A stretch of 64,000 nucleotides of DNA from Blastococcus saxobsidens DD2 (GTDB lineage: Bacteria; Actinomycetota; Actinomycetes; Mycobacteriales; Geodermatophilaceae). Below, one piece after another: positions 24,811 through 34,299 of the stretch. The position numbers and the translations under genes were made by a program. The stretch lies in NCBI RefSeq assembly GCF_000284015.1, contig NC_016943.1, positions 3,203,541-3,267,540 on the forward strand, given 5' to 3'. Under the pieces are notes generated by a model. The model ran no database searches. It was not told the origin of the DNA and saw only the letters and a list, made by a program, of their open reading frames with translations. The first letter of the stretch is position 1; the number at the start of each line of letters is the position of its first letter.

Positions 24811-27137
24811 CCACCGCACCCGCAGGCACCACCACCGACGTCGAGCTGCTCATCGGCGGGATGACCTGCGCCTCCTGCGCCGCCCGGGTGGAGAAGAAGC
24901 TCAACAAGCTCGACGGCGTCACCGCCACCGTCAACTACGCGACCGAGAAGGCGAAGGTCAGCTACGGCGACGGCGTGAACACCGGGGACCTGATCGCCAC
25001 GGTCGAGAAGACCGGCTACTCCGCGCGCCTCCCCGAGCCCCCGCGGCCGGAGATCCCCGCGGAGGCCGAGGCCGACCCCGCCGACGCCCCGGTGCACGCG
25101 CTGCGGACCCGCCTCGTGGTCTCCACCCTGCTGAGCGTCCCGGTGATCCTCATGGCGATGGTGCCGGCGCTGCAGTTCCAGTACTGGCAGTGGCTGTCGC
25201 TGACCCTCGCCGCCCCCGTGGTGGTGTGGGGCGGCGCGCCGTTCCACCGGGCGGCCTGGACCAACCTGCGCCACGGCGCGGCGACCATGGACACCCTGGT
25301 GTCGCTGGGCACGCTGGCGGCCTTCGGCTGGTCGCTGTACGCGCTGTTCTGGGGCACCGCCGGCGTCCCCGGCATGACGCACCCGTTCGAGCTGACCATC
25401 GCCCGCACCGACGGCAGCGCCAACATCTACCTCGAGGCCGCGGCCGGGGTGACGACGTTCATCCTGGCCGGCCGCTGGTTCGAGGCGCGGTCCAAGCGCC
25501 GGGCCGGCGCGGCGCTGCGCGCGCTGCTGGAGCTGGGCGCCAAGGAGGTCTCGGTGCTGCGCGGCGGCACCGAGCAGCGGGTCCCGGTCGGCGAGCTCGG
25601 CGTGGGCGAGCTGTTCGTCGTCCGGCCCGGCGAGCGGATCGCCGCCGACGGCGAGGTGACCGAGGGCTCGTCCGCCGTCGACGCCTCGATGCTCACCGGC
25701 GAGTCGGTGCCGGTCGAGGTCCGCCCCGGCGACCCGGTCACCGGCGGCACGGTCAACGCCGGCGGCCGGCTGGTCGTCCGCGCCACCCGCGTGGGCAGCG
25801 AGACCCAGCTCGCCCAGATGGCCCGGCTGGTGGAGGACGCGCAGAACGGCAAGGCCGAGGTGCAGCGGCTCGCCGACCGGATCTCCGGGATCTTCGTGCC
25901 GGTCGTGCTCGCGCTGACCGTGGCGACCCTCGGCTTCTGGATCGGCACCGGCGCCGGCCTGCCGGCCGCCTTCACCGCCGCGGTGGCCGTGCTGATCATC
26001 GCCTGCCCCTGCGCGCTCGGGCTGGCCACGCCCACCGCGCTCATGGTGGGCACCGGCCGCGGCGCGCAGCTCGGCATCCTGATCAAGGGGCCGGAGGTGC
26101 TCGAGTCGACCCGACGGGTGGACACGGTGGTCCTGGACAAGACCGGCACGGTGACCACCGGGCGCATGACGCTGCTGGACGTCGTCCCCGCCGCCGGGGA
26201 GGACGCCGACCGGGTCCTCCGCCTGGCCGGCGCCCTCGAGGCGGCCTCGGAGCACCCGATCGCCCAGGCCGTGGCCCGCGCCGCGACCGAGCGCACCGGT
26301 GACCTTCCCGCGGTGAGCGACTTCGCCAACGTCGAGGGCCTCGGCGTGCACGGGGTGGTGGAGGGCTCGGCGGTGGTGGTCGGACGACGGCGTCTGCTGG
26401 CCGACTGGTCGCTGGCCCTTCCCGCCGACCTGGAACGGGCCGTCGCCGAGGCCGAGGACGCCGGCCGGACCGCGATCGCGGTCGGCTGGGACGGCGCGGC
26501 CCGCGGGGTGCTCGTCGTCGCCGACGCGGTCAAGCCGACCTCTGCGACGGCCGTCGCCCAGCTGCGCGCCCTCGGGCTGACCCCGATCCTGCTCACCGGC
26601 GACAACGAGAAGGCCGCCCGCGCCGTCGCCGCCCAGGTGGGCATCGACGAGGTGATCGCCGAGGTGCTCCCGCAGGACAAGGTGGCCGTCGTGCGGCGGC
26701 TGCAGGACGAGGGCCGCACCGTGGCCATGGTGGGCGACGGCGTGAACGACGCCCCGGCGCTGGCCCAGGCCGACCTGGGCCTGGCGATGGGGACCGGCAC
26801 CGACGTCGCCATCCAGGCCAGCGACCTGACCCTGGTGCGTGGCGACCTCCGGGTGGCCGCGGACGCGATCCGGCTGTCCCGCCGGACGCTGGGCACGATC
26901 AAGGGCAACCTGTTCTGGGCCTTCGCCTACAACGTGGCCGCGCTGCCGCTGGCCGCCGCGGGCCTGCTGAACCCGATGATCGCCGGTGCCGCCATGGCGT
27001 TCAGCTCGGTGTTCGTCGTCTCCAACAGCCTGCGGCTGCGGGGCTTCGCACCACTGCCGGAGAACCGCGACGCGACCCTGGCTGTCGCGGGTGGGCACCC
27101 GGCCGACGAGCAGGTGGCGGCGCCGAGCCGGAGCTGA
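24807..27137 (+). CDS. copA: Cu(+)-exporting P1B-type ATPase
   Basis: 776-residue inner-membrane pump expelling Cu(I). Seen: N-terminal HMA domain GMTCASC (Cys21, Cys24), CPC transport motif at 400-402 in [15 protein letters not shown], phosphorylated Asp444 in DKTGT, the SEHPI motif of P1B pumps, [10 protein letters not shown] from residue 643, and about eight membrane helices ending NSLRLRGF. Translationally coupled to the upstream secreted protein. Followed by two hairpins. Confidence 0.96.
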   Translation: MTTAPAGTTTDVELLIGGMTCASCAARVEKKLNKLDGVTATVNYATEKAKVSYGDGVNTGDLIATVEKTGYSARLPEPPRPEIPAEAEADPADAPVHALRTRLVVSTLLSVPVILMAMVPALQFQYWQWLSLTLAAPVVVWGGAPFHRAAWTNLRHGAATMDTLVSLGTLAAFGWSLYALFWGTAGVPGMTHPFELTIARTDGSANIYLEAAAGVTTFILAGRWFEARSKRRAGAALRALLELGAKEVSVLRGGTEQRVPVGELGVGELFVVRPGERIAADGEVTEGSSAVDASMLTGESVPVEVRPGDPVTGGTVNAGGRLVVRATRVGSETQLAQMARLVEDAQNGKAEVQRLADRISGIFVPVVLALTVATLGFWIGTGAGLPAAFTAAVAVLIIACPCALGLATPTALMVGTGRGAQLGILIKGPEVLESTRRVDTVVLDKTGTVTTGRMTLLDVVPAAGEDADRVLRLAGALEAASEHPIAQAVARAATERTGDLPAVSDFANVEGLGVHGVVEGSAVVVGRRRLLADWSLALPADLERAVAEAEDAGRTAIAVGWDGAARGVLVVADAVKPTSATAVAQLRALGLTPILLTGDNEKAARAVAAQVGIDEVIAEVLPQDKVAVVRRLQDEGRTVAMVGDGVNDAPALAQADLGLAMGTGTDVAIQASDLTLVRGDLRVAADAIRLSRRTLGTIKGNLFWAFAYNVAALPLAAAGLLNPMIAGAAMAFSSVFVVSNSLRLRGFAPLPENRDATLAVAGGHPADEQVAAPSRS

Positions 27138-27160
27138 GGCCGCCGGAGGTGCTCTTCGCA

Positions 27161-27200
27161 CAGTCGGCGGCTGCTCCCCCCGGTGAGCAGCGGCCGACTG
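27161..27200 (+). terminator. Hairpin terminator after copA
   Basis: 16-bp stem (CAGTCGGCGGCTGCTC against its complement, one mismatch), 8-base loop, starting 23 bases past the copA stop. Confidence 0.8.
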
Positions 27201-27241
27201 CGCGCAGACCTCCACCCGGTCCACAGGTTTCCCCGCGCACA

Positions 27242-27278
27242 GTCTGTCTCTGCCCACCACCGCGGGGCAGAGACAGAC
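27242..27278. terminator. Second perfect hairpin after the copper operon
   Basis: GTCTGTCTCTGCCC pairs perfectly over 14 bases with GGGCAGAGACAGAC around a 9-base loop. It may back up the first terminator or insulate the small gene at 27316. Confidence 0.65.
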
Positions 27279-27315
27279 CGTCCGCACCTATCCGTTCCCG
27301 TTCACGGGTGTCACG

Positions 27316-27510
27316 GTGAGTAGTGCGCTCGGCCACGGTCGGCGACGAGCTGCCCGGTGGGTCTCGGTCGCCGGGCTCGCCGCCGGCCTGCTCCTGCTCG
27401 CGCGTCCGGCCGCGGTCGCCGCGGTGGTCGACCCGGGGTTCCCGCGGGACTGGCTCTGGCTCGCCCGCGTGCTGGCCGGCCGGTCCGTCGCGGGGGTACG
27501 GCGCCGGTAG
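27316..27510 (+). CDS. Small putative membrane protein
   Basis: 64 residues starting at GTG 27316: basic start, one hydrophobic segment (VSVAGLAAGLLLLARPAAVAAVV) and a tail FPRDWLWLARVLAGRSVAGVRRR resembling the small actinobacterial membrane proteins that contain an ARxLGxR element. No strong ribosome binding site and no recognised family, so the call is weak. It lies between copper terminators and the convergent dehydrogenase. Confidence 0.35.
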   Translation: MSSALGHGRRRAARWVSVAGLAAGLLLLARPAAVAAVVDPGFPRDWLWLARVLAGRSVAGVRRR

Positions 27511-27549
27511 CGCGGCACCGGGTCCCTGAGAACGGCCCGGCCGGGGAGC

Positions 27550-28974
27550 TCACTCCGCGGCGGACCCGGCGGTGTTCCCCTTGGCCTGCTCGCTGCTGGG
27601 GCCGCCGACCCAGACCGTCTTGGCGTTCATGAACTCGTACATGCCGACGTCGGTCAGCTCCCGGCCGTAGCCGCTCTGCTTGATCCCGCCGAAGGGCAGC
27701 TCGGGATAGCTGGCGGTCATCCCGTTGATGAACGCCATGCCCGAGGCGATGTCGCGGACGAACTGCGCCCGCTCGTCGGCGTCCTCGCTCCAGAGGTTCG
27801 AGCCCAGCCCGTAGACGTGGCTGTTGGCGAGCTCGATCGCCTCCTCCAGCGAGTCCACGGTGTACAGCGCCGCGACCGGCCCGAACACCTCCTCGGAATG
27901 CATCGCCATCTCCGGGGTCACGTCGGAGACCAGGGTGGGCTGGTAGAACCAGCCGGGCCGGTCCACCCGCTCCCCGCCGACGACGACCGTCGCCCCCTTG
28001 CTGCGGGCGTCGGCGACGTAGTCCTCGACGTCACGCAGCCCCGACTCGGTGGCCAGCGGCCCGATCTGCGTCTCCTCGGCCATCGGGTCCCCGACGGTCA
28101 GGGCGGCGATCTTCTCGGCGAACATCCGGGTGAACTCCCCGGCGACGTCACGGTGCACGAAGAAGCGCTTGGCCGCGATGCAGCTCTGCCCGTTGTTCTG
28201 GTTGCGGGCGGTCGTGGCCACCCCGGCGGCGGTGTCCAGGTGGGCCGAGGGCATGACGATGAACGGGTCGGACCCGCCGAGTTCGAGCACCGTCTTCTTC
28301 AGCGCGTCGCCGGCGATCGCGGCGACGGACTGCCCGGCCGGACCGCTGCCGGTGAGCGTCGCGGCGATCACCCGGTCGTCGCGCAGCACCTGCTCGACGG
28401 TCCCCGAGCCGATCAGCAGGGTCTGGAAGACGTCGTCGGGGAAGCCCGCCTTGCGGAACAGCTCCTCCAGGTACAGCGCGGTCTGCGGCACGTTGCTCGC
28501 GTGCTTGAGCAGCCCCACGTTGCCGGCCATCAGCGCCGGCGCGGCGAACCGCATCGCCTGCCAGAGCGGGAAGTTCCACGGCATGACCGCCAGGACCACG
28601 CCGAGCGGCTGGTGGACCACGTAGGCCTGCGCCGCGCCCACCGCGGCGGCGTCCTTGACCTGGGGCTCGAGGAAGGCCGGCCCGCGCTCGGCGTACCAGC
28701 GCAGCGCCGTCGCGCACTTCCCGACCTCCGCCTTGGCCGACGCGAGGGTCTTGCCCATCTCGGTGGTCATGAGCTCGGCGACGGCGTCCGCGTCGGCGTC
28801 CAGCGCGTCGGCCGCAGCGGACAGCCAGCCGGCCCGCTGCTGCGGTGAGGTCAGCCGGTAGCGCGCGAACGCGGCGGCCGCACGGGCGAGCTTCTCCTCG
28901 AGCGCCTCCTCGGTGAGGGGCTCGTAGGTCTTGAGCGTCTCCCCGGTGGCCGGGTTGATCGTGGCGATGGCCAT
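27550..28974 (-). CDS. gabD: NAD(P)-dependent succinate-semialdehyde dehydrogenase
   Basis: 474-residue aldehyde dehydrogenase oxidising succinate semialdehyde to succinate. Seen: start MAIATINPATGETLKTY, nucleotide-site MPWNFPLWQ and LLKHASNVP, general base Glu231 in LELGGSDP, catalytic Cys265 in NNGQSCIAAKRF. ATG 28974 follows GGGGAG. GabD1-like substrate choice is inferred from family likeness; other semialdehydes are possible. Stand-alone gene. Confidence 0.9.
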   Translation of the reverse strand: MAIATINPATGETLKTYEPLTEEALEEKLARAAAAFARYRLTSPQQRAGWLSAAADALDADADAVAELMTTEMGKTLASAKAEVGKCATALRWYAERGPAFLEPQVKDAAAVGAAQAYVVHQPLGVVLAVMPWNFPLWQAMRFAAPALMAGNVGLLKHASNVPQTALYLEELFRKAGFPDDVFQTLLIGSGTVEQVLRDDRVIAATLTGSGPAGQSVAAIAGDALKKTVLELGGSDPFIVMPSAHLDTAAGVATTARNQNNGQSCIAAKRFFVHRDVAGEFTRMFAEKIAALTVGDPMAEETQIGPLATESGLRDVEDYVADARSKGATVVVGGERVDRPGWFYQPTLVSDVTPEMAMHSEEVFGPVAALYTVDSLEEAIELANSHVYGLGSNLWSEDADERAQFVRDIASGMAFINGMTASYPELPFGGIKQSGYGRELTDVGMYEFMNAKTVWVGGPSSEQAKGNTAGSAAE

Positions 28975-29289
28975 GGTGTTCTCCCCTGTGCGTGTGGTGG
29001 TCCGGCGGCGGGTGCGCTGCCGAGGTCGGCGGTGGTCGGCGGGCGCGGGCTGCGGAGCCCCTGGGTACCAGCCTGCCCGGTCCGGGCAGAACCGGCTCGG
29101 GCACGGAGGCGCGATCCCCCGTTCGTCCGCCCACGTGCCGCCGTCATGCTCGACACCCTGGCGACCGGGCCGGACACGCCGGTGGGTGCGGGCGGCACCG
29201 CCCTGTCGGGCGGCGCGCGGCACCGGCGGGCCGCCGCGCGTGCTGCTGGCCGACCGCGGCTGTCGTACCCGTCCGGCACGCTGCGCGGC
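28975..29289. other. 315-bp intergenic region between divergent genes
   Basis: Separates the dehydrogenase (minus) from the reductase (plus). Frames crossing it read as low-complexity Arg/Ala/Gly sequence, so I see no gene; it must hold both promoters but no clear -35/-10 pair or operator was recognised. Confidence 0.6.
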
Positions 29290-29859
29290 ATGGACGTCTC
29301 CTTCACCGGTTCGGTCTTCCTCGGCATGAGCGTCGACGGGTTCATCGCCCGCCTCGACGGCGACCTCTCCTGGCTCACCGGCGGCGGCGAGACCGGCGGC
29401 GGTGAGACCGGTGGTGCACCGGACGACGGCGACGGCGGCGACTTCGGGTTCGCCGAGTTCCTCTCCGGCATCGACGCCCTCGTCATGGGCCGCGCCACCT
29501 ACGAGTTCATCGCGCCGTTCGCCGACTGGCCCTACCGGGGCAAGCCGGTGCACGTGCTGAGCACATCGCTACCCGCTGGCGCCGATCCGCGGATCACCGT
29601 GCACCGGTCGCTGGACGAGGCCGTGACGGCGCTGGACGCGGCCGGGTACCGGCGGGTGTACGTCGACGGCGGCCGGACGGTGCACGCGTTCCTCGCGGCC
29701 GGGCTGGTCGCGGACCTCACGCTGTCGCGGATCCCGGTGCTGATCGGCACGGGGCTGACGCCGTTCGGCGAGCTGGCCGCCGACGTGCCGCTCGAGCACG
29801 TCGGCACGCGCAGCTTCGCCGGCGGGATGGTGCAGAGCACCTACCGGGTGCGGCGGTAG
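29290..29859 (+). CDS. Dihydrofolate reductase / RibD C-terminal domain family protein
   Basis: 189 residues with the DHFR-like RibD_C fold: SVFLGMSVDGFIAR at the start, LVMGRATYEFIAPF, HVLSTSL, VYVDGGRTVHAFLAAGLVAD and LSRIPVLIGTGLTPFG. A low-complexity insertion GGGETGGGETGG follows the first strand. Probably an NADPH-dependent reductase of an unknown small molecule. ATG 29290. Convergent with the YiiX-like gene (5-base gap). Confidence 0.88.
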   Translation: MDVSFTGSVFLGMSVDGFIARLDGDLSWLTGGGETGGGETGGAPDDGDGGDFGFAEFLSGIDALVMGRATYEFIAPFADWPYRGKPVHVLSTSLPAGADPRITVHRSLDEAVTALDAAGYRRVYVDGGRTVHAFLAAGLVADLTLSRIPVLIGTGLTPFGELAADVPLEHVGTRSFAGGMVQSTYRVRR

Positions 29860-29864
29860 CGCCC

Positions 29865-30494
29865 TCAGGCCGCCGGGACGTCGACGGGGATCTCCGGGCC
29901 CAGCGCGGTCCCCTGCTGGAGGTGGAGCTCGTCGCCGGACCAGAAGCTGCCCGGGTCGTACCAGTTGCGCGGCCGGTCGCCGCTGAGCAGCCCCATCGCG
30001 GTGTAGGTGGCGGCCACCAGCTCGGCGCAGTAGACCGCCTCGGTGGTGGTGCTCCGGCGCAGCCGGCCGTTGACCCAGCCGCCGGCCAGGTGCCGGGTGG
30101 TCGGAAAGGGCCGGCCGTCCATGCGGGCGACCGTCCGGAGGACGGCGTCCTCCATCTCCGGGGTCACGCCGCCGTCGTCGGCGGGGCCGACGAGCTGGCG
30201 CAGCCAGACGCGCTGGCCGTACTTCTGCCGCCAGGTCAGCACGGCGTCGCGCAGGTCGTGCAGCTGGACTCCGCGCTGGTGCCGGCCGGTCCACACATCG
30301 GGCAGCGACCGGCCGAGCTCGGCGTGCCAGAGCAGCGGCGGCAGGTCCTCCAGCACCAGGGCCATGCCGACATGGTTCACCGGGGCGTTGGTGAGGGTCT
30401 GGATCGCCCGGTCGGCGACCGAGGCGCCGCGGAAGATCCAGACGTCGCCGGTGCGGGTGAGGTCGACCGCCTCGTCGAGGGTCAGCGGGGGCAC
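29865..30494 (-). CDS. Permuted NlpC/P60 (YiiX/YebB-like) amidase-fold protein
   Basis: 209 residues resembling the permuted papain-like C92/YiiX group: the His comes first in NAPVNHVGMALV (His41) and the Cys late in TEAVYCAELVAATY (Cys156), the reverse of classic NlpC/P60. The N-terminus LTRTGDVWIFRG is typical. Substrates for this group are uncertain (peptide, lipid or amide). No signal peptide, so cytoplasmic. Confidence 0.8.
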   Translation of the reverse strand: MPPLTLDEAVDLTRTGDVWIFRGASVADRAIQTLTNAPVNHVGMALVLEDLPPLLWHAELGRSLPDVWTGRHQRGVQLHDLRDAVLTWRQKYGQRVWLRQLVGPADDGGVTPEMEDAVLRTVARMDGRPFPTTRHLAGGWVNGRLRRSTTTEAVYCAELVAATYTAMGLLSGDRPRNWYDPGSFWSGDELHLQQGTALGPEIPVDVPAA

Positions 30495-30511
30495 GGCGCT
30501 ACGTTACGGAC

Positions 30512-30745
30512 GTGCGCCTCTGGAAGCTCCTGGGACTGGCCGGGCTCGCCGGCGTCGCCGCGACCGGCACCGTGCTGGCCCGTGACGAGCGGCAGCGCCG
30601 TGCGTACGCGGCCGACGACGTCCGCGCCCGCCTGCACGAACGGCACGCGGCCCTCGCCGCTGTCCCGGAGGCGGAGCCCGTCCCGGTGGCCGAGCTGACT
30701 GCCGGCCGGAAGCACCGCCTGGCCCGGGTGCTCCGCCGTTGCTGA
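30512..30745 (+). CDS. Small hypothetical protein with N-terminal membrane anchor
   Basis: 77 residues from GTG 30512: one hydrophobic helix (LLGLAGLAGVAATGTVLA) followed by a charged, probably helical tail ending in RKHRLARVLRR. Divergent from the YiiX-like gene and only 17 bases from it. Family not recognised; the anchor-plus-basic-tail layout is common in small actinobacterial proteins. Confidence 0.6.
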   Translation: MRLWKLLGLAGLAGVAATGTVLARDERQRRAYAADDVRARLHERHAALAAVPEAEPVPVAELTAGRKHRLARVLRRC

Positions 30746-30755
30746 CCCGCTCCGC

Positions 30756-31250
30756 TCAACCGGCCGACGGGTCACCGGGCAGCACCACGATGCCGTCCTC
30801 GTCCGCGCACAGCCATGCTCCCTCGCGGAAGAGCACCCCGGCGAAGCGCACCGGCAGCCCGGCCTGACCCGAGTGCAGGCCCGGCTCGCTGCTGCGCGGG
30901 AACGAGGCGAGCGCCCGCACGCCGATGGGGTGAGCCGCCAGCTCGGCGACATCGCGGACGCAGCCGTGCACCACCACTCCTGCCCAGCCGTTCGTCGCGG
31001 CGGCGACCGCGAGGTTCCCGCCGAACAGGGAGCACCGGCGCGATCCCCCGCCGTCCACGACGAGCACCCGGCCCGCGCCCGGCCGGCCGACCGCCTCGCG
31101 CACGAGCGTGTTGTCCTCGAAGACCTTCAGCGTGGTGATCGGGCCGGCGAACGCCGGCCGGCCGCCGAATGCTCGGAAGACCGGTTCGCAGACCTGGGCC
31201 TCGGCGTCGGCGTCGCAGAGGTCGGTGGTGGCGGGGATCGACACGAGCAC
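30756..31250 (-). CDS. rraA: RraA-family protein
   Basis: 164-residue ring-forming protein. Matches RraA closely: [52 protein letters not shown] and [14 protein letters not shown]. coli RraA inhibits RNase E; other members are HMG/CHA aldolases in which the VRD Arg-Asp pair is catalytic, and that pair is kept here. Neighbouring acid-catabolism genes make an aldolase role worth considering, but sequence favours the RraA branch. Divergent from a GntR regulator. Confidence 0.88.
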   Translation of the reverse strand: MLVSIPATTDLCDADAEAQVCEPVFRAFGGRPAFAGPITTLKVFEDNTLVREAVGRPGAGRVLVVDGGGSRRCSLFGGNLAVAAATNGWAGVVVHGCVRDVAELAAHPIGVRALASFPRSSEPGLHSGQAGLPVRFAGVLFREGAWLCADEDGIVVLPGDPSAG

Positions 31251-31275
31251 TCGCTCTCGAAGGCGGCAGGACCTT

Positions 31276-31292
31276 CGTTATGGCCTATAGCG
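31276..31292. promoter_or_regulatory. Inverted repeat CGTTAT-N5-ATAGCG, possible GntR operator
   Basis: 6-base arms with one mismatch, centred between the divergent rraA and GntR starts (25 and 27 bases away). Placement suits autoregulation by the adjacent GntR protein. Confidence 0.45.
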
Positions 31293-31318
31293 ACGACCGT
31301 CGCGAGAGGAGGAGCGTC

Positions 31319-32023
31319 GTGGCCGAGTGTCCAGGGGACGACCGCGCCTTCATGACGAAGGGCGACGTGGCCTACGCCCGGATCCGCACCCTGATCCTCT
31401 CCGGTGAGCTGGCGGCGGGCGCCGTCCTGCCGCAGGCCGCGCTGGCCCGCACCATCGGCATGAGCACCACGCCCCTGCGGGAGGCGCTCCGCCGGCTCAA
31501 GCAGGAGGGGCTGGTCGAGCTCGATGCGCACCGGGACGCCCGGGTGCGCCCCCTGGATGCCACCGAGGCCCGCGACCTGCTGGAACTGCGGAGCGCCCTC
31601 GACCCACTGGCCGCGTCCCTCGCCGCGCACCGCCGGACCGACGCCGACCTCGCCGAGATCGCGGCCGCCCTCGCCGGCCTCGAGGCGCTGACCACCCACC
31701 CCTCCGCCGCCCAGTTGGAGAGCCACCACCGCTTCCACGCGGCGGTCCACCGTGCCTCCCACAACGCCCTGCTGGTGCAGACGCTCGACGGCCTCTGGGT
31801 GAAGACGGACCGCTACCGGCGGCACGCGCTCGAGGTCGGGCGCAGCGAGGCCGACCGCCACGCCCGGGCGACCGAGCACCGGCTGGTCCTCGAGGCCGTC
31901 CGTGATCGGGATGCGGAGGCCGCGGCGGAGCGGATGCGCCGACACGTGGAGACCAGCCTCGGCGCCCGGTCGGCCGATCGGCTGGCCGACGAGGGCGCCG
32001 GCACCGACCGCTCCACCACGTGA
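31319..32023 (+). CDS. GntR-family (FadR/FCD) transcriptional regulator
   Basis: 234 residues: winged helix (YARIRTLILSGELAAGAVLP, STTPLREALRRLKQEGLV) then FCD effector domain with the metal-type residues in RFHAAVHRAS and TEHRLVLEAV, so a carboxylate ligand is likely. GTG 31319 with GAGGAGGAG upstream is preferred; an ATG at 31280 lies inside the putative operator. Overlaps the MFS gene by 4 bases (GTGA), so it probably controls that transporter. Confidence 0.9.
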   Translation: MAECPGDDRAFMTKGDVAYARIRTLILSGELAAGAVLPQAALARTIGMSTTPLREALRRLKQEGLVELDAHRDARVRPLDATEARDLLELRSALDPLAASLAAHRRTDADLAEIAAALAGLEALTTHPSAAQLESHHRFHAAVHRASHNALLVQTLDGLWVKTDRYRRHALEVGRSEADRHARATEHRLVLEAVRDRDAEAAAERMRRHVETSLGARSADRLADEGAGTDRSTT

Positions 32024-33198
32024 GCGCCGGCCCCGGACGGCGGTTGCTCGCGCTGCTGCTCCTGCACTCGGTGCTCACCCAGGTGATCACCTTCGTGCTG
32101 CGCCCCACGTCGGCCTACCGGGCGCTCGAGCTGGACGTGCCGACGGCCTGGCTCGGCGCACTCGCCGCATCCTTCGCCGTCGTCCCGCTGGTTCTGGCCG
32201 TGCCGTCGGGCCAGGCGACCGACCGCTTCGGTGAGCGGCGGGTGATGCTCGTCGGCGCGGTGCTCATGACCCTCGCCGGTGCGGTCTTCGCCACCGAGCG
32301 GGGCGGCACCACCGGGCTCGTCGTCGGCAGCGTCGTGCTGGGCACCGGCCACCTGCTCTCGGTGGTGGGTCAGCAGGCAGCCGTCGCCAACACCGCCGGC
32401 CCCGGCCGGTTCGACACCGCCTTCGGCTACTACACCTTCGCCGCCTCGCTCGGCCAGGCGGCCGGACCGGCGCTGATCACGCTGATCGGCGGTTCGGGCG
32501 CGATCCCGGCCACCGAGCCGATCTTCCTGACGGCGACCGCGCTGGGAGTCGCCCTGCTGGCCTGCACCGCGTTCCTCCGGATGCCGGCCCACGACGGGGT
32601 CGGAGCCGGTGCCGGGCACGGTGGGATGGGCACGCTGCTGCGACTGCCCGGCCTGCTGCGCGCACTGCTGATCAGCTGCGTCGTCCTGGCCGCCGTCGAC
32701 ATCACGCTGGTCTACCTGCCCGCGCTCGGGGCCGATCGCGGCCTGGCGGCGGGCTTCGTGGGGCTCCTGCTGACCCTGCGCGCGGTGGCCTCGATGACCT
32801 CGCGCGTGTTCCTCGGCCGCCTCGTCGCCCTGGTCGGCCGACGCCGGTTGATGATCGTGAGCGTGGCGCTGTCAGCGGTGGCGATGGCCGTCGTCGGCGT
32901 CCCGCTCCCCCCGGCCGCCATGGCCGCCGTCGTCGTGCTGCTCGGCCTCGGGCTGGGCGTCGGGCAGCCGCTCACGATGTCGTGGCTCGCCGAGGTCGCC
33001 CCTGCGGGGCTGCGTGGCCGCGCCATGTCCCTGCGGCTCACGGGCAACCGGCTCGGCCAGGTCCTCATCCCCAGCACGGTCGGCCTGGTCGCCGTCGGGG
33101 TGGGGGCGGCCGGCGTCCTGTGGGCCACCGCCGCCGCGCTCGCGGTCGTCGGGGTCGCGGCGCGACGGCTCGCCGTGGACGGCCGCCCCGGCCCCTGA
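32020..33198 (+). CDS. Major facilitator superfamily transporter
   Basis: 392 residues with about 12 membrane helices. The A-loop between helices 2 and 3 reads GQATDRFGERRVML and the equivalent in the second half GRLVALVGRRRLMI, the standard MFS signature. Cargo unknown; coupling to the FCD GntR regulator and the nearby organic-acid genes suggests uptake or efflux of a small acid. GTG start overlapping the regulator stop. Confidence 0.9.
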   Translation: MSAGPGRRLLALLLLHSVLTQVITFVLRPTSAYRALELDVPTAWLGALAASFAVVPLVLAVPSGQATDRFGERRVMLVGAVLMTLAGAVFATERGGTTGLVVGSVVLGTGHLLSVVGQQAAVANTAGPGRFDTAFGYYTFAASLGQAAGPALITLIGGSGAIPATEPIFLTATALGVALLACTAFLRMPAHDGVGAGAGHGGMGTLLRLPGLLRALLISCVVLAAVDITLVYLPALGADRGLAAGFVGLLLTLRAVASMTSRVFLGRLVALVGRRRLMIVSVALSAVAMAVVGVPLPPAAMAAVVVLLGLGLGVGQPLTMSWLAEVAPAGLRGRAMSLRLTGNRLGQVLIPSTVGLVAVGVGAAGVLWATAAALAVVGVAARRLAVDGRPGP

Positions 33199-33210
33199 GC
33201 CGGCCGGGTC

Positions 33211-34299
33211 TCAGGCGGCGGCGATCCGCTCGACGACGGCGTCGGCGAACTCCCCCGTGGAGGCGGTGCCACCCAGGTCCGGGGTGCTCACCCCGTCCCG
33301 CACGGCCGTCCGGACGCCGGCCTCGATCCGGACCGCCGCGTCGGCGACCCGGTCGTCGCCGAAGCGGGTGCCCAGCCAGTCCAGCAGCATCCCCGAGGAC
33401 AGGATCATCGCGATCGGGTTGGCCAGCCCCGTCCCGGCGATGTCGGGTGCCGACCCGTGGGCGGCCTGCGCCATCGCGCGGTCGTCGGAGGCGTTCAGCG
33501 ACGGGGCGATGCCGAGCGAACCGGCCAGCTCGCCGGTCAGGTCGGAGAGGATGTCGCCGAACATGTTCTCCGCGACGACGACGTCGAACGTCCCCGCCCG
33601 CCGGAGCAGGTGCACCGTCATGGCGTCGATGTGGAGGTCGTCCACCGCCACGTCGGGGTAGCCCTCGGCCATGTCCAGGCACACCCGCTTGAACAGCCCC
33701 GAAGTCAGCTGCAGGACGTTCGCCTTGTGCACGATCGTGAGCCTGTTCCGCCGACGCCGGGCCAGCTCGAACGCGACCCGCGCGATCCGCTCGATCTTCG
33801 GGCGGGTGAACACACCCATCGCGATCGCGACATCCGGCGCGGGCATGAACTCCCCGGAGCCGGCGTACGTGTTGCGGTCGGCGTAGAACCCCTCGGTGTT
33901 CTCCCGGACGATCACCAGGTCGGTGTCCGGCGCGATCGCCGTGCCGCCCTCGAGGCCGCGGGCCGGGCGGATGTTGGCGTAGAGGTCGAAGTGCTTGCGC
34001 AGCGCTCCGCTCGGGTTGAGCCGCGACCGGTGCGGCTCGGGGTACGCCGCGCTGTCGTGCGGGCCGAGCAGCCAGCCGTCGAGCTCGGCCAGCGTCTCGA
34101 CCGTGACCGCCGGCAGCGCACTGCCGTGCGTCTCTATCGCGGCGGCCCCGAGCGGCAACTCCTGCCACTGGACCGGTGGGGTGCCGGCGGCGGCGAGCGC
34201 GGCGTCAACCGCTCGGACGGCGGCGGGGACGATCTCCGGACCGATGCCGTCGCCCGGCAGGACGCCGAGCCGGTAGGGCCGTCCCGGCAGCGCGCTCAT
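33211..34299 (-). CDS. Isocitrate/isopropylmalate dehydrogenase family (tartrate DH-like)
   Basis: 362-residue beta-decarboxylating NAD-dependent dehydrogenase: LGVLPGDGIGPEI, LRKHFDLYANIRPARG, VRENTEGFYADRN, KANVLQLTSGLFKRV, ENMFGDILSDLTGELAGSLG and AAHGSAPDIAGTGLANP. The pattern fits tartrate/D-malate-type dehydrogenases as well as LeuB; the catabolic context favours oxidation of a (2R)-hydroxy acid such as tartrate or malate. Coupled by ATGA to the cupin gene upstream. Confidence 0.88.
   Translation of the reverse strand: MSALPGRPYRLGVLPGDGIGPEIVPAAVRAVDAALAAAGTPPVQWQELPLGAAAIETHGSALPAVTVETLAELDGWLLGPHDSAAYPEPHRSRLNPSGALRKHFDLYANIRPARGLEGGTAIAPDTDLVIVRENTEGFYADRNTYAGSGEFMPAPDVAIAMGVFTRPKIERIARVAFELARRRRNRLTIVHKANVLQLTSGLFKRVCLDMAEGYPDVAVDDLHIDAMTVHLLRRAGTFDVVVAENMFGDILSDLTGELAGSLGIAPSLNASDDRAMAQAAHGSAPDIAGTGLANPIAMILSSGMLLDWLGTRFGDDRVADAAVRIEAGVRTAVRDGVSTPDLGGTASTGEFADAVVERIAAA

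Noticed and set aside
24702..27287. 861-codon open frame antisense to copA
   Set aside because: Composition is that of a GC-rich antisense shadow (Arg, Gly, His, Gln-rich, no domains); copA on the plus strand has all catalytic motifs.
28975..29289. Hidden gene in the 315-bp gap
   Set aside because: All frames are low complexity with no ribosome binding site and no similarity that I recognise.
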